Source: Streptomyces pactum (GTDB taxonomy: Bacteria; Actinomycetota; Actinomycetes; Streptomycetales; Streptomycetaceae). Taken from it: a DNA stretch of 64,000 nt. Location: contig NZ_CP019724.1 of the NCBI RefSeq assembly GCF_002005225.1, positions 6,893,001 through 6,957,000 of the forward strand, read 5' to 3'. The notes under the pieces are model-generated. The model ran no database searches and was not told where the DNA came from. It saw nothing but the letters and a program-made list of their open reading frames with translations. Both the position numbers and the translations under genes were made by a program. Shown here one piece after another: positions 28,897 to 36,637 of this stretch. Numbering within the stretch: position 1 is the stretch's first letter; each line of letters opens with the position of its first letter.

Positions 28897-28969
28897 GTGA
28901 GACGGTCACCGGCACCTGTCGTGAGACGGTCACCCGCACCCGGTCGCAGGACGGTCACCGGCACCTGGG
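28897..28969. repeat. Three-copy ~24-bp intergenic tandem repeat
   Basis: Three units of the form GTGAGACGGTCACCGGCACC(TG)TC, the second and third with few changes, fill the gap between the DsbA-like gene and the following membrane-protein gene. Confidence 0.75.
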
Positions 28970-29091
28970 GAGGAGCCGACCCGGAGATCACCCTGATCTC
29001 GGGCCGGAGCATGGCCTCAAGGCGTCCGGACGGTGCAGGATGGAAGGGACAGAAGTACTCATGCCCGACCGAGCCCAGCCTGGAGGACCGG

Positions 29092-29541
29092 ATGATTGCC
29101 GAGACCGTCTGCTCCGCGGTGTCCGCGGCGGGCCTGGGCATCGCGGCGGTCACCGCGTACCGCAGGCGCTTCCTCACCGCGACCCGCATCGCCGCCTACT
29201 CCCTCGTCCCGGTCGGCCTGGTGATGACGGGGGTCGTCGAGTGGCTGGCCGACACGGCCTTCAGCCCCGTGGCCTGGGCCGGCTTCGCCGTGCTGGGCGT
29301 GTCCTGGGTGCTGTTCATGACCACGCGCACCGTGGAACGCCGCCGCGGCGGCACCCGCAAGGAGCGCAAGGAGGCCCGCGCCGCCGCACAGCGCGACGCG
29401 GTCGCCCCGGCGGCCTCGGACCCCTCACTGGGCTCCGGTACCCCTCCGGCCGCCCGGCCCGCCTCCCGGCCCGCGACGACCTCCCGTGGTGAGGACGACT
29501 TCAGCGACATCGAGGCGATCCTCAAGAAGCACGGGATCTGA
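29092..29541 (+). CDS. Small membrane protein with acidic C-terminal tail, unknown
   Basis: 149 residues. GGAGGA at 29082-29087 defines the ATG. Two to three hydrophobic segments (VCSAVSAAGLGIAAVTAY, IAAYSLVPVGLVMTGVVEWLA and VAWAGFAVLGVSWVLFM) are followed by a basic linker (RRRGGTRKERKEARAA) and an Ala/Pro-rich cytoplasmic tail ending DDFSDIEAILKKHGI. That last segment is a recurrent C-terminal motif of small Streptomyces membrane proteins, as far as I recall. Function unknown. Confidence 0.75.
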   Translation: MIAETVCSAVSAAGLGIAAVTAYRRRFLTATRIAAYSLVPVGLVMTGVVEWLADTAFSPVAWAGFAVLGVSWVLFMTTRTVERRRGGTRKERKEARAAAQRDAVAPAASDPSLGSGTPPAARPASRPATTSRGEDDFSDIEAILKKHGI

Positions 29542-29731
29542 CCTGACGCCGACGGACCGCCTGCTGTCCTCGGAGGGTCCCGCACTGAAACGACACAGCG
29601 GTCCGAGGGCGTCAGCGCGCGCTCCGGAGTGATCACGATCCGACCGGACATTGCGACATTCAACGAACTCCCGGTCCTTACGAGCGTGTTGATCGCGTAG
29701 GCCCCGCGTACTGCGTCATCATCGCGGCGAG
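29542..29731. other. 190-base gap, no gene
   Basis: Contains an inverted pair GGTCCG.../CGGACC around the stop of the membrane-protein gene region (ggaccgcc...gcggtccgag) that may act as a weak terminator. Nothing else recognised. Confidence 0.3.
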
Positions 29732-29911
29732 ATGCCGGACACCACTCGGCTGGATACCCAGCCGGACACGAGACAGAGCGAAACCGCGCGGGCGCAGTGC
29801 GAACCGCGTGGCTGCCTCTTCGCCCTTTCCCAGCCACCGCTCATGATCTTCCTTGCGGTGATCGGGTGTCTGCTGCTCATGGCTTCGTTGCACGATCTGC
29901 TGTTGCTGTGA
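29732..29911 (+). CDS. Small C-tail-anchored membrane protein, 59 aa
   Basis: A 59-codon ORF (ATG 29732, TGA 29909-29911) beginning MPDTTRLDTQPDTRQSETA and ending in one hydrophobic helix, PPLMIFLAVIGCLLLMASL followed by HDLLLL. Third codon positions are about 80% G/C, as in real genes here. The ribosome-binding site is weak (GGCGAG). The soluble half is polar with two Cys. It stands convergent to the CGNR gene. No family recognised. Confidence 0.5.
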   Translation: MPDTTRLDTQPDTRQSETARAQCEPRGCLFALSQPPLMIFLAVIGCLLLMASLHDLLLL

Positions 29912-29995
29912 GCCGTACCCGCGTTCCCCGGCGCCACCCGCCGGGGGCCGCGTCACCCCAGGACACAGGTGGCGCGCCCGCGGGAGAGGACGGCG

Positions 29996-30556
29996 TCAGC
30001 GAGCCGCCTCTTTGCGTCGTGCCCGGTACGCGGCCACGTGCAAGCGGTTTCCGCACGTGCGGCTGTCGCAGTACCGCCGCGACCGGTTCCGGGAGAGGTC
30101 GACGAAGGCGCGGCGGCAGTCGGGTGCCTCGCACCGGCGTAGCCGCTCCTGCTCCCCGGCGACCACGAAGAACGCGAGGGCCATTCCGCAGTCGGCGGCC
30201 AGGTGGTCGGCGACGGAGGCACCGGGCGCGAAGTAGTGGATGTGCCAGTCGTAGCCGTCGTGGTCGGTGAGCCGGGGCGTGGTCCCGGCAGCGGCGACCA
30301 GGTCGTTGATCAGTCCCGCCGCGGCCCGCGCCTCGGGGGCCGCGAAGACCGCCGCGAACCGGCCACGGATCTTGCGCACCGCCGAGAGATCGAGCTCGGA
30401 GAGCACACCGACGTCGCTGATTTCGTGCGTTCCCACGAATTCCTGGAGGCCCGCGACATCCGGCAGCCCGTCCGGCGCCGATTCGTCCTCCGGCATGGTG
30501 TTCACCAGATCCACCACGGTGTCGAGGGCGCACCGGGTGTCGTGGGTGATCAGCAC
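29996..30556 (-). CDS. CGNR zinc-finger / ABATE-domain protein (putative regulator)
   Basis: 186 residues. The N-terminal ~130 residues match the ABATE (putative stress-responsive) layout that precedes CGNR fingers, with an LVNTMPEDE-type start and FFVVAGEQERL end. The C-terminal zinc finger has CEAPDCRRAFVD then RRYCDSRTCGNRLHVAAYR, containing the defining CGNR motif and four Cys ligands, followed by a basic tail likely to touch DNA. This family is thought to be transcriptional regulators. It lies downstream of ssgB on the same strand with a 335-base gap and so has its own promoter. Confidence 0.87.
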   Translation of the reverse strand: MLITHDTRCALDTVVDLVNTMPEDESAPDGLPDVAGLQEFVGTHEISDVGVLSELDLSAVRKIRGRFAAVFAAPEARAAAGLINDLVAAAGTTPRLTDHDGYDWHIHYFAPGASVADHLAADCGMALAFFVVAGEQERLRRCEAPDCRRAFVDLSRNRSRRYCDSRTCGNRLHVAAYRARRKEAAR

Positions 30557-30891
30557 ATTTCGCTCCCTGGCCTGGGGTCGGGCGGGCGCCCGCCGATGCT
30601 GGCCGATGGTAGTGGCTTCCGCGCCGGGCCAACCGGCTCCGAGCGCGGTCCCGGCCGTCGGTTGCCGGTAACAACGGAGACCGGCCGGCCTTGGTTCCCT
30701 GGCGGGAGGCGGCGGGAGGCGGCGGGAGGCGCCAGGGACGTCGGCCGTGAGGGGCTCCGCCGCCGCACACGCACCGGCGCCGCCGGCGCGGAGATCCGCG
30801 GCGGCGACGCCGGTGTGTGCCGTATGCGGTTGTCCGGGCCCGTGCCGTCACCCCGAGTCGACGGCGACGGGCGGCTTCACGGGGCTTCGCC
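30557..30891. other. 335-base gap between ssgB and the CGNR gene
   Basis: Contains three perfect GGCGGGAGGC repeats (30701-30730) held in the loop of an inverted repeat TCCCTGGCG (30696-30704) / CGCCAGGGA (30730-30738). The stem-loop could terminate ssgB. No gene seen. Confidence 0.5.
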
Positions 30892-31305
30892 CTAGCTCTC
30901 CGCCAGGATGTGCGAGAGCTCCTGATCGAGATCGAAGTGCCGGTGTTCCGTGCCGGGCGGCACGGCGGCGTCTGTGCGCTTCAGGAAGGACTCCAGGGCC
31001 CGTGCCGGGGCCTCGAGCAGCGCTTCGCCCTCCGGAGAGCTCAGGGCGATGCACACGACGCCCTGGCCGTGACTGCGGGACGGCCAGACGCGGACGTCGC
31101 CGGTGCCGGTGGGGCGGTGGAGACCTTCGGCGAGGAGGTCGCGGGCGAACACCCACTCGACGGTCTCCTCGGCTCCGGTGTGGAAGGTGGCGTGCACGGC
31201 GTAGGGGTCGGCCGTGTCGTACCGCAGGCCTGCGGGGACAGGCAGGGAGGACTCGCTCGACACAACGAGGCGCAGGTGCAGCTCGCAGCTGACCGTGGTG
31301 TTCAT
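30892..31305 (-). CDS. ssgB: Sporulation-specific cell division regulator SsgB
   Basis: 137 residues, beginning MNTTVSCELHLRLVVSSESS, which I recognise as SsgB, with the SALP-family body (LPVPAGLRYDTADPYAVHAT, VEWVFARDLLAEGL) and the end LDQELSHILAES. SsgB is recruited by SsgA to future septum sites in aerial hyphae, binds FtsZ and tethers the Z-ring there, so it is essential for sporulation septation. The length equals the S. coelicolor protein as I recall it. In S. coelicolor the gene is under the stress sigma factor SigH. Its presence alone argues for a morphologically complex actinomycete. Confidence 0.96.
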   Translation of the reverse strand: MNTTVSCELHLRLVVSSESSLPVPAGLRYDTADPYAVHATFHTGAEETVEWVFARDLLAEGLHRPTGTGDVRVWPSRSHGQGVVCIALSSPEGEALLEAPARALESFLKRTDAAVPPGTEHRHFDLDQELSHILAES

Positions 31306-31366
31306 AAGCGCCAGGGCCTTTCGCTCAGTGTGCGCTCGGGGATTCGCACGTCGGCGAAATCGACAT

Positions 31367-31390
31367 GCCACCTACGGTGCCGTTGTAAAC
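31367..31390 (-). promoter_or_regulatory. Candidate SigH-type promoter of ssgB
   Basis: On the minus strand a GTTT (31390-31387) is followed after 14 bases by GGTGGC (31372-31367), a partial match to GTTT-N14-16-GGGTAY. Known SigH control of ssgB in S. coelicolor supports it; the -10 match is weak. Confidence 0.3.
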
Positions 31391-31496
31391 CCCTCTGAGT
31401 GTTTTGCGTGTGTTTACGTAACTCTTCCGGCCGAGAGATCGCTCGGGCCGTGCGTCCATTCCGGTGACAGGTTTCGCTCCGGTAGTGTTTGGCCGT

Positions 31497-31949
31497 ATGA
31501 ACACGGGGAGTAACAAGCCCGGCGAGGCGGCCGTGGCGGAAGACCGTTCGGGGACGGACGAGGCCGCGGCCGGGCGTGCGCTCGGTTCGCGGGCACCGGA
31601 CTTCGTCAAGGCGCGCCGTGCCCTGCACCTGAGCTGGCAGGTCGGCGTCTTCATCGTCGGCCTCGCGGTCGTGGTGGCCGGCGCCGCCATGCTGGTGCTG
31701 CCCGGACCGGGCTGGGTGGTGATCTTCGGTGGCATGGCGATCTGGGCGACCGAGTTCGTCTGGGCCCAGATCGTCCTGCGCTGGACCAAGCGCAAGGTCA
31801 CCGAGGCGGCGCAGCGTGCCCTCGATCCCAAGGTGCGGCGCCGGAACCTCACCCTCACCGCGATCGGCGTGGTGATCGTGGCCGTGCTGGCCGGGGTCTA
31901 CCTGTACAAGTTCGGGCTGGAGATGCCCTGGAAGATCGAGGACCAGTGA
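31497..31949 (+). CDS. Small membrane protein with PGPGW motif (TIGR02611-like)
   Basis: 150 residues. An acidic N-terminus of about 40 residues, then a hydrophobic hairpin VFIVGLAVVVAGAAMLVLPGPGWVVIF in which the LPGPGW turn defines the PGPGW/TIGR02611 family, a basic amphipathic region (LRWTKRKVTEAAQRALDPKVRRR) and a final helix AIGVVIVAVLAGVYLYKFG. The ATG at 31497 has no Shine-Dalgarno; a -10-like TAGTGT at 31482 may make the transcript nearly leaderless. Function unknown. Divergent from ssgB. Confidence 0.8.
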   Translation: MNTGSNKPGEAAVAEDRSGTDEAAAGRALGSRAPDFVKARRALHLSWQVGVFIVGLAVVVAGAAMLVLPGPGWVVIFGGMAIWATEFVWAQIVLRWTKRKVTEAAQRALDPKVRRRNLTLTAIGVVIVAVLAGVYLYKFGLEMPWKIEDQ

Positions 31950-32009
31950 TCCGACGCGGGGGTGCGGCGACCCGGCCCCCGCTGGTCACGGGCACCCCCT
32001 GACATGGGG

Positions 32010-32015
32010 TAATGT
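32010..32015 (+). promoter_or_regulatory. -10 element of tRNA-Val(CAC) copy 1
   Basis: TAATGT lies 13 bases before the tRNA, in the same place as TATTGT before the second copy. The -35 is not clear. Confidence 0.4.
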
Positions 32016-32028
32016 TCTTCCTGCGTCC

Positions 32029-32100
32029 GGGCGATTAGCTCAGTGGGAGAGCGCTTCGTTCACACCGAAGAGGTCACTGGTTCGAACCCAGTATCGCCCA
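32029..32100 (+). tRNA. tRNA-Val (CAC), copy 1
   Basis: 72 nt, acceptor GGGCGAT/ATCGCCC, anticodon loop TTCACAC flanked by CTTCG/CGAAG, discriminator A, no encoded CCA. Identical to the copy at 39911-39982. Confidence 0.96.
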
Positions 32101-32110
32101 CCGGATCATC

Positions 32111-32146
32111 AGGCGGCCCGGCTCACCATCGTGAGCCGGGCCGCCT
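32111..32146 (+). terminator. Terminator of tRNA-Val(CAC) copy 1
   Basis: A perfect 15-bp stem (GGCGGCCCGGCTCAC / GTGAGCCGGGCCGCC, extended by an A-T pair) with a CATC tetraloop, 11 bases after the tRNA. Confidence 0.85.
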
Positions 32147-32310
32147 TGTCGTGGCTGCGCCAGGGCGGTCCCGAGCGCCTGCCGGGGTCCCCGCGCGGTC
32201 GCCTCGAGGTCGTGCGGCGGCTTCGGGTCAAGGGCTGTGCGGCGGCTTCAGTGGCGGCTTCACGGGCCCGTGCGACGCGCTCGGAGCCCGCCGTGCCACC
32301 CGTTCCGGCC

Positions 32311-32398
32311 GTCCGTGCCGCCTGTCCGGGTCGACTGCGCCACCCGCCCCGGCCGTCCGTGCCGCCTGTCCGGGTCGACTGCGCCACCCGCCCCGGCC
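32311..32398. repeat. Perfect 44-bp tandem duplication
   Basis: Two identical adjacent 44-base units starting GTCCGTGCCGCCTGTCCGGG, with a third partial copy upstream (about 32291-32310). The rest of the gap 32147-32596 holds no gene. Confidence 0.9.
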
Positions 32399-32596
32399 GA
32401 CCGCGCGGCCCTTCCGTTTGAGCGTCTCTTCACCCAACCGTGACCTTCCGTGCCGCCCGCCCCGCCGGGCTCGCCGGTGTTCGGTCCGTCGGCCACACCG
32501 CGCCGACCTGTGGATTTTCCCTCGTGGCGGGCGGCGTGTCCGCAGCGGCCGGCTCTGTCGTCCGCGCCCGGCGCCCATCAATTCCTGTCCGAATCA

Positions 32597-32656
32597 TTGA
32601 CGCGCCCCTGGGCCCTCCGTAACTTGTGCCAGCAAGCGCTTACTTGAAACGATTCA
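32597..32656 (+). promoter_or_regulatory. Promoter and LacI-type operators of the carbohydrate locus
   Basis: TTGACG (32597-32602) and TAACTT (32620-32625) are separated by 17 bases, a good vegetative promoter. At the expected start point lies AAGCGCTT (32634-32641), and just after it TGAAACGATTCA (32645-32656), both symmetric sequences of the kind bound by LacI-family repressors of sugar genes. No LacI gene lies in the window, so the regulator is encoded elsewhere or is different. Confidence 0.55.
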
Positions 32657-32688
32657 CGAAGCGGACGCAACGTCGCGGGGAGGCTCAT

Positions 32689-33978
32689 ATGCAGCAGGGC
32701 GGGAATGTGGAGAGGCGGACGATCCTCAAAGCGGCGGGAGCCTCGCTGGCCGTCGCGGGGCTGGGGGCGACGGCCACCGCGTGCGGCGGCGGCAGCGGCT
32801 CGGGGGACGGAACGGTGACGATCCGTTACTCCTGGTGGGGTGCCGAGGATCGGGCCGAACGCATCAACAAGACCATTGCGCTCTTCGAGAAGAAGTACCC
32901 GAAGATCAAGGTCAAGACCGACTTCCAGCCGTACACCGACTTCTGGAAGAAGTTCAACACCCAGGCCTCCGGAGGGAATCCGCCGGACGTCTTCCAGAAT
33001 GCCATCGGATTTCTCCGCAAATACGACGCGAAGAACGTCCTGCTCGATCTGAGCGCGCAGGTCGAGGCCGGTAACCTCTCCATGGAGGGCTTCCGGGCCG
33101 GACTGGAGAAGTTCGGTGAGATCGACGGCAAACTCCTCGGCGTTCCCGTCGGTTCGAACTCGATGGCCCTGGTCATCGACAAGCCCGTCTTCACCCGCGC
33201 CGGTGTCAAGCCCGAACAGGGCTGGACCTGGGACGACTTCGACGAGGCGATGACGAAGATCCGTGACAGGACGGGCCGGGCCGGTGACAGCGGCATGTAC
33301 GGCGTCATGTACCTCTACGACCTGTACCTGCGTCAGAACGGCAAGGCCTTCTTCACGAAGGACGGACTCGGCTTCTCCGAGGCCGATCTGACCCAGTGGT
33401 GGACGAAGGCGGAGAAGGGCGTGAAGTCCGGACTGTTCGCCGACCCCAAGAAGGTCGCCCAGATCAAGCCCAAGTCGGCGCTCTCCGCCGAACTCGCCGG
33501 CAGCGAGTTCACCTGGGACAACTTCACCGTCCGCTACACCTCCGAGGGCAAGAGCGAGTACGGTCTCGCGCCGATCCCCACCACGGACGGCGAGAAGACC
33601 GGCCAGTACCTCGGCTCCCTGATGCTCAGTGGGTACAAGCGCACCGAGCACCCCAAGGAAGTCGCCCAGTTCATCGACTTCATGGTCCACGACCCCGAGG
33701 TCGCCAAGATCATGGGTTACGACCGCGGCGTCCCGACGACGCAGGCCCAGTACGACGCGTACCGGCCGACCGACCCGGTCAACAAGGCGATCGCCGCCTA
33801 CGAGGAGTCCCTCGTCGAGGCGGGCGTCCTGGAGACGATCACCCCGCACCCGAACGGTGCCGACATCTGCGAGGCCGCCTTCCTGCGCATCGCCGAGGAG
33901 ATGGCGCTCGGCGAGCGGTCCGTCGGGGACGCCGTGAAGCAGTTCTTCTCCGAGTCGAAGACGGCTCTCGCCGGCTGA
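32689..33978 (+). CDS. Carbohydrate ABC transporter substrate-binding lipoprotein (Tat-dependent)
   Basis: 429 residues. A family 1 extracellular solute-binding protein. The signal carries twin arginines (ERRTILKAAG, R9-R10) and a lipobox ending ATAC with Cys32, so it is probably a Tat-exported lipoprotein. Mature features: TIRYSWWGAEDRAERINKTI, FEKKYPKIKV, NPPDVFQNAIGFLRKYD, LGVPVGSNSMALVIDK and QGWTWDDFDEAM, all typical of sugar/oligosaccharide-binding proteins. GGGGAGG precedes the ATG at 32689. The stop overlaps the first permease gene. With the YesL-like and exolyase-like neighbours, the ligand may be a rhamnogalacturonan oligosaccharide. Confidence 0.92.
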   Translation: MQQGGNVERRTILKAAGASLAVAGLGATATACGGGSGSGDGTVTIRYSWWGAEDRAERINKTIALFEKKYPKIKVKTDFQPYTDFWKKFNTQASGGNPPDVFQNAIGFLRKYDAKNVLLDLSAQVEAGNLSMEGFRAGLEKFGEIDGKLLGVPVGSNSMALVIDKPVFTRAGVKPEQGWTWDDFDEAMTKIRDRTGRAGDSGMYGVMYLYDLYLRQNGKAFFTKDGLGFSEADLTQWWTKAEKGVKSGLFADPKKVAQIKPKSALSAELAGSEFTWDNFTVRYTSEGKSEYGLAPIPTTDGEKTGQYLGSLMLSGYKRTEHPKEVAQFIDFMVHDPEVAKIMGYDRGVPTTQAQYDAYRPTDPVNKAIAAYEESLVEAGVLETITPHPNGADICEAAFLRIAEEMALGERSVGDAVKQFFSESKTALAG

Positions 33979-34979
33979 TGGGGACCGCCGTGACACACGC
34001 CCCTGCGATGGAGGACCTGGCCAAGGGCTCCGAGCCGCGGCACGGGCCGGTGAAGCCCGCGCGCCCCGCCGAACTGAAGCGGCGGGGCCGCCGGGAGAAC
34101 CTGGCCGGGTATCTCTTCATGTCCCCCTGGATCGCCGGATTCCTGCTGCTGACGGCGGGGCCGATGGCCGCATCGCTCTACTTCGCGTTCACCGACTACA
34201 ACCTGTTCGACGCGCCCCGGTGGATCGGCCTGGACAACTTCTCCGAGATGTTCGGCGACCCGCGCTGGCGCCACTCGGTCCAGGTCACCCTGTGGTACGT
34301 CGTCGTCGGCACCCCGATCAAGCTGATCGCGGCGCTCGGCGTCGCCCTGCTGCTGGCGCAGAAGCGGCGCGGACAGGCCTTCTACCGGGCCGCCTTCTAC
34401 GCGCCGTCGCTGATCGGCGCGAGCGTGTCCGTCGCCATCGTGTGGAAGGCGATCTTCTCCGACGACGCGGTCGTCGACCGTACGCAACAGCTCTTCGGGA
34501 TCGACGCCGGCGGCTGGACCGGCGACCCGGACCTGATCATCTACAGCCTGGTGGCCCTGACCGTCTGGCAGTTCGGCGCCCCGATGGTCATCTTCCTGGC
34601 CGGTCTCAAGCAGGTGCCGCGCGAGCTGTACGAGGCGGCGGACGTCGACGGGGCGGGCAAGCTGCGGCAGTTCTGGAACATCACGCTGCCGATGATCTCG
34701 CCGGTCCTCTTCTTCAACGTCCTGCTGGAGACCATCCACTCCTTCCAGATCTTCAGCTCGGCCTACATCGTCGGCGGCGGCGCCGGAGGCAATGCCTGCG
34801 GTCCCGCGGACGGCACGATGGTCTACACCTGTTATCTGTACGTCCAGGGTTTCGAGAACAGCCGCATGGGCCTGGCCTCCGCCATGGCCTGGATGCTGCT
34901 GGTCGCGGTCGCCCTGGTCACCGCGGTGCTGTTCTGGTCCCAGAAGCGCTGGGTGCACTACGAGGAGGGCGGCCGATGA
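33978..34979 (+). CDS. Carbohydrate ABC transporter permease 1 (MalF/LplB-like)
   Basis: 333 residues. A charged cytoplasmic N-terminus of about 40 residues, then six hydrophobic segments starting GYLFMSPWIAGFLLLTAGPM. The EAA loop that docks the ATPase is YEAADVDGAGKLRQFWNITL followed by P. The protein contains FRAAFYAPSLIG-like and FGAPMVIFLAGLKQVP segments typical of sugar permeases (CUT1). The ATG overlaps the lipoprotein stop (TGATG) and its end overlaps permease 2 (ATGA). No ATPase gene is present; like other CUT1 systems in Streptomyces, it probably uses the shared ATPase MsiK. Confidence 0.93.
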   Translation: MGTAVTHAPAMEDLAKGSEPRHGPVKPARPAELKRRGRRENLAGYLFMSPWIAGFLLLTAGPMAASLYFAFTDYNLFDAPRWIGLDNFSEMFGDPRWRHSVQVTLWYVVVGTPIKLIAALGVALLLAQKRRGQAFYRAAFYAPSLIGASVSVAIVWKAIFSDDAVVDRTQQLFGIDAGGWTGDPDLIIYSLVALTVWQFGAPMVIFLAGLKQVPRELYEAADVDGAGKLRQFWNITLPMISPVLFFNVLLETIHSFQIFSSAYIVGGGAGGNACGPADGTMVYTCYLYVQGFENSRMGLASAMAWMLLVAVALVTAVLFWSQKRWVHYEEGGR

Positions 34980-35869
34980 GCGCGCAGGCCACCGACGTCA
35001 CGCCGGCCCCGTCCACCAGGACGGCCGCGCTCCGGCGCAAGCTGCCCGGGTCGCTCGCCTGGCACCTCGGGTCGCTGGCGATCCTCGCGGTGATCCTCTA
35101 CCCGGTGCTCTGGGTGATCGGCGGCTCCTTCAAGGAGAGCGGCGACATCGTCGGCAGCCTGGACCTCTTCCCGGGCGACCCGATCGTCTCCAACTACACG
35201 AGCCTCGCCGACGGCATCGCGGACATCTCGATCTCCACGTTCTTCTTCAACTCGCTCTTCCTCGCCGTCGGTTCGGTGATCGGGATCGTGGTGTCCTGCT
35301 CACTGACCGCCTACGCCTTCGCGAAGATCAGGTTCGCGGGCCGCGACCTGCTGTTCACGCTGATGATCGGCACCCTGCTGCTGCCCTACCACGTGCTGCT
35401 GATCCCGCAGTACGTGCTGTTCCGCAACATGGACATGATCAACACGTACACCCCGCTGCTGCTGGGGAAGTACCTGGCCACGGAGGCGTTCTTCGTCTTC
35501 CTGATGGTGCAGTTCATGCGCAACCTGCCCAGGGAACTCGACGAGGCGGCGCGTCTGGACGGCTGCGGGCACTTCCGCATCTACTGGTCGATCGTGCTCC
35601 CGCTGTGCCGGCCCGCCCTGATCACCAGCGCTATCTTCACCTTCATCAACTCCTGGAACGACTTCATGGGCCCGCTGATCTACCTCAACGAGCCCGGCAA
35701 GTACACCGTTTCCCTCGGCCTGAAGATGTTCGTGGACCAGGAAGGGCTGGCGAACTACGGCGGCATGATCGCCATGTCGCTCGTCGCCCTGCTGCCCGTC
35801 CTCGCCTTCTTCCTGGCCTTCCAGCGCTATCTGATCGACGGCATGGCGACGTCCGGCCTGAAGGGCTGA
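34976..35869 (+). CDS. Carbohydrate ABC transporter permease 2 (MalG/LplC-like)
   Basis: 297 residues with six hydrophobic segments; opens LAWHLGSLAILAVILYPVLW and has the EAA loop DEAARLDGCGHFRIYWSIVL, then SWNDFMGPLIYLN, the characteristic MalG-type C-terminal motif. It pairs with permease 1 to form the transmembrane channel of a CUT1 importer. Overlap of four bases with the preceding gene and a 12-base gap to the DUF624 gene support one operon. Confidence 0.93.
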   Translation: MSAQATDVTPAPSTRTAALRRKLPGSLAWHLGSLAILAVILYPVLWVIGGSFKESGDIVGSLDLFPGDPIVSNYTSLADGIADISISTFFFNSLFLAVGSVIGIVVSCSLTAYAFAKIRFAGRDLLFTLMIGTLLLPYHVLLIPQYVLFRNMDMINTYTPLLLGKYLATEAFFVFLMVQFMRNLPRELDEAARLDGCGHFRIYWSIVLPLCRPALITSAIFTFINSWNDFMGPLIYLNEPGKYTVSLGLKMFVDQEGLANYGGMIAMSLVALLPVLAFFLAFQRYLIDGMATSGLKG

Positions 35870-35881
35870 GGTGAACCGAAC

Positions 35882-36493
35882 ATGACCGAGGCGCGTGCGA
35901 AGGCCCGTACGGAGCGGGCGGGGGAGCGGGGCGAGTCACGGTTCGCCGCGGGGTTCGCCCTGTTCGCCGAGTGCCTGCTCACCGGGGTGTGGATCGCGGT
36001 GGCCTCGCTGCCGCTGGTCACCTACCCCGCCGCGTTCGCGGCCGGTGCGCGCCACCTCGGGCGCCGGCTCGGCCACGAGCACGGCGGCTGGCGGGAGTTC
36101 GTCGCCGACTTCCGGGCGGCGGTGCGCCGCGGTTGGCTCGTCGGTCTCGCCGGGTGGGCCGCGGTGGCCGCGGTCTGGGTGGACGTACAGGCCGTACGCG
36201 ACGGTCTGCCGGGGGGCCCGCTCGTGGGCGCCGTCGGGGTGTTCGCCCTGATCGGCGCCGCCGTGGCCGGGCTGCGGGCGACCGCGCTCTGGCGGCCGGG
36301 CGCCTCCTGGCGGACGCTGCTCGCGCAGGCCGGCCGCCGCACCGTGCTCGACCCCGCGGGCTCCTTCCTGATCGTCGGCGGACTGGCCGTGGTGGTCTGC
36401 TCCGCCTGGTTCAGCACGCCGCTGGCGGTCGCCGTCCTGGGCGCCGTCGCGGCGGCGGCGGTAGCCGTGGAGGAGCGCTACCGGCGCCGCTGA
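35882..36493 (+). CDS. YesL-like DUF624 membrane protein
   Basis: 203 residues. Hydrophobic helices: FALFAECLLTGVWIAVASLP with LVTYPAAFAA, GWLVGLAGWAAVAAVWVDV, LVGAVGVFALIGAAVAGL, FLIVGGLAVVVCSAWF and LAVAVLGAVAAAAVAVE. The pattern of a first helix followed by P-x-x-T-x-P-A/Y, then an RxFWREF-like GGWREFVADFRAAVRRGW loop, matches the DUF624/YesL family, which is found next to sugar ABC systems for pectin oligomers. Its role is unknown, perhaps aiding the transporter. It is the last gene of the operon; a GC-rich hairpin follows. Confidence 0.82.
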   Translation: MTEARAKARTERAGERGESRFAAGFALFAECLLTGVWIAVASLPLVTYPAAFAAGARHLGRRLGHEHGGWREFVADFRAAVRRGWLVGLAGWAAVAAVWVDVQAVRDGLPGGPLVGAVGVFALIGAAVAGLRATALWRPGASWRTLLAQAGRRTVLDPAGSFLIVGGLAVVVCSAWFSTPLAVAVLGAVAAAAVAVEERYRRR

Positions 36494-36515
36494 CGGCCCC
36501 ACCCGCGCACCAGGG

Positions 36516-36533
36516 CCGGCGCCCCGGCGCCGG
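36516..36533 (+). terminator. Possible terminator after the DUF624 gene
   Basis: CCGGCGCC-CC-GGCGCCGG forms a compact GC stem, 22 bases after the stop codon. Short loop, no T-run, so only moderately convincing. Confidence 0.4.
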
Positions 36534-36553
36534 ACCCGTGTCCGCCTGCGCCC

Positions 36554-36602
36554 TGTCATGCCCGTGACATCCGAGGCGCGTATCAGAGCCATGCCCTTGA
36601 CA
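36554..36602 (+). promoter_or_regulatory. Possible control region of the exolyase-like gene
   Basis: An inverted repeat TGTCA-N6-TGACA (36554-36569) and a TTGACA (36597-36602) precede the gene. No -10 at proper spacing follows the TTGACA, and the LacI-type sites of the transporter operon are not repeated here. Confidence 0.25.
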
Positions 36603-36637
36603 CCCCCCGCATCCGCACGGAACGGAAAGGAAAGGCC

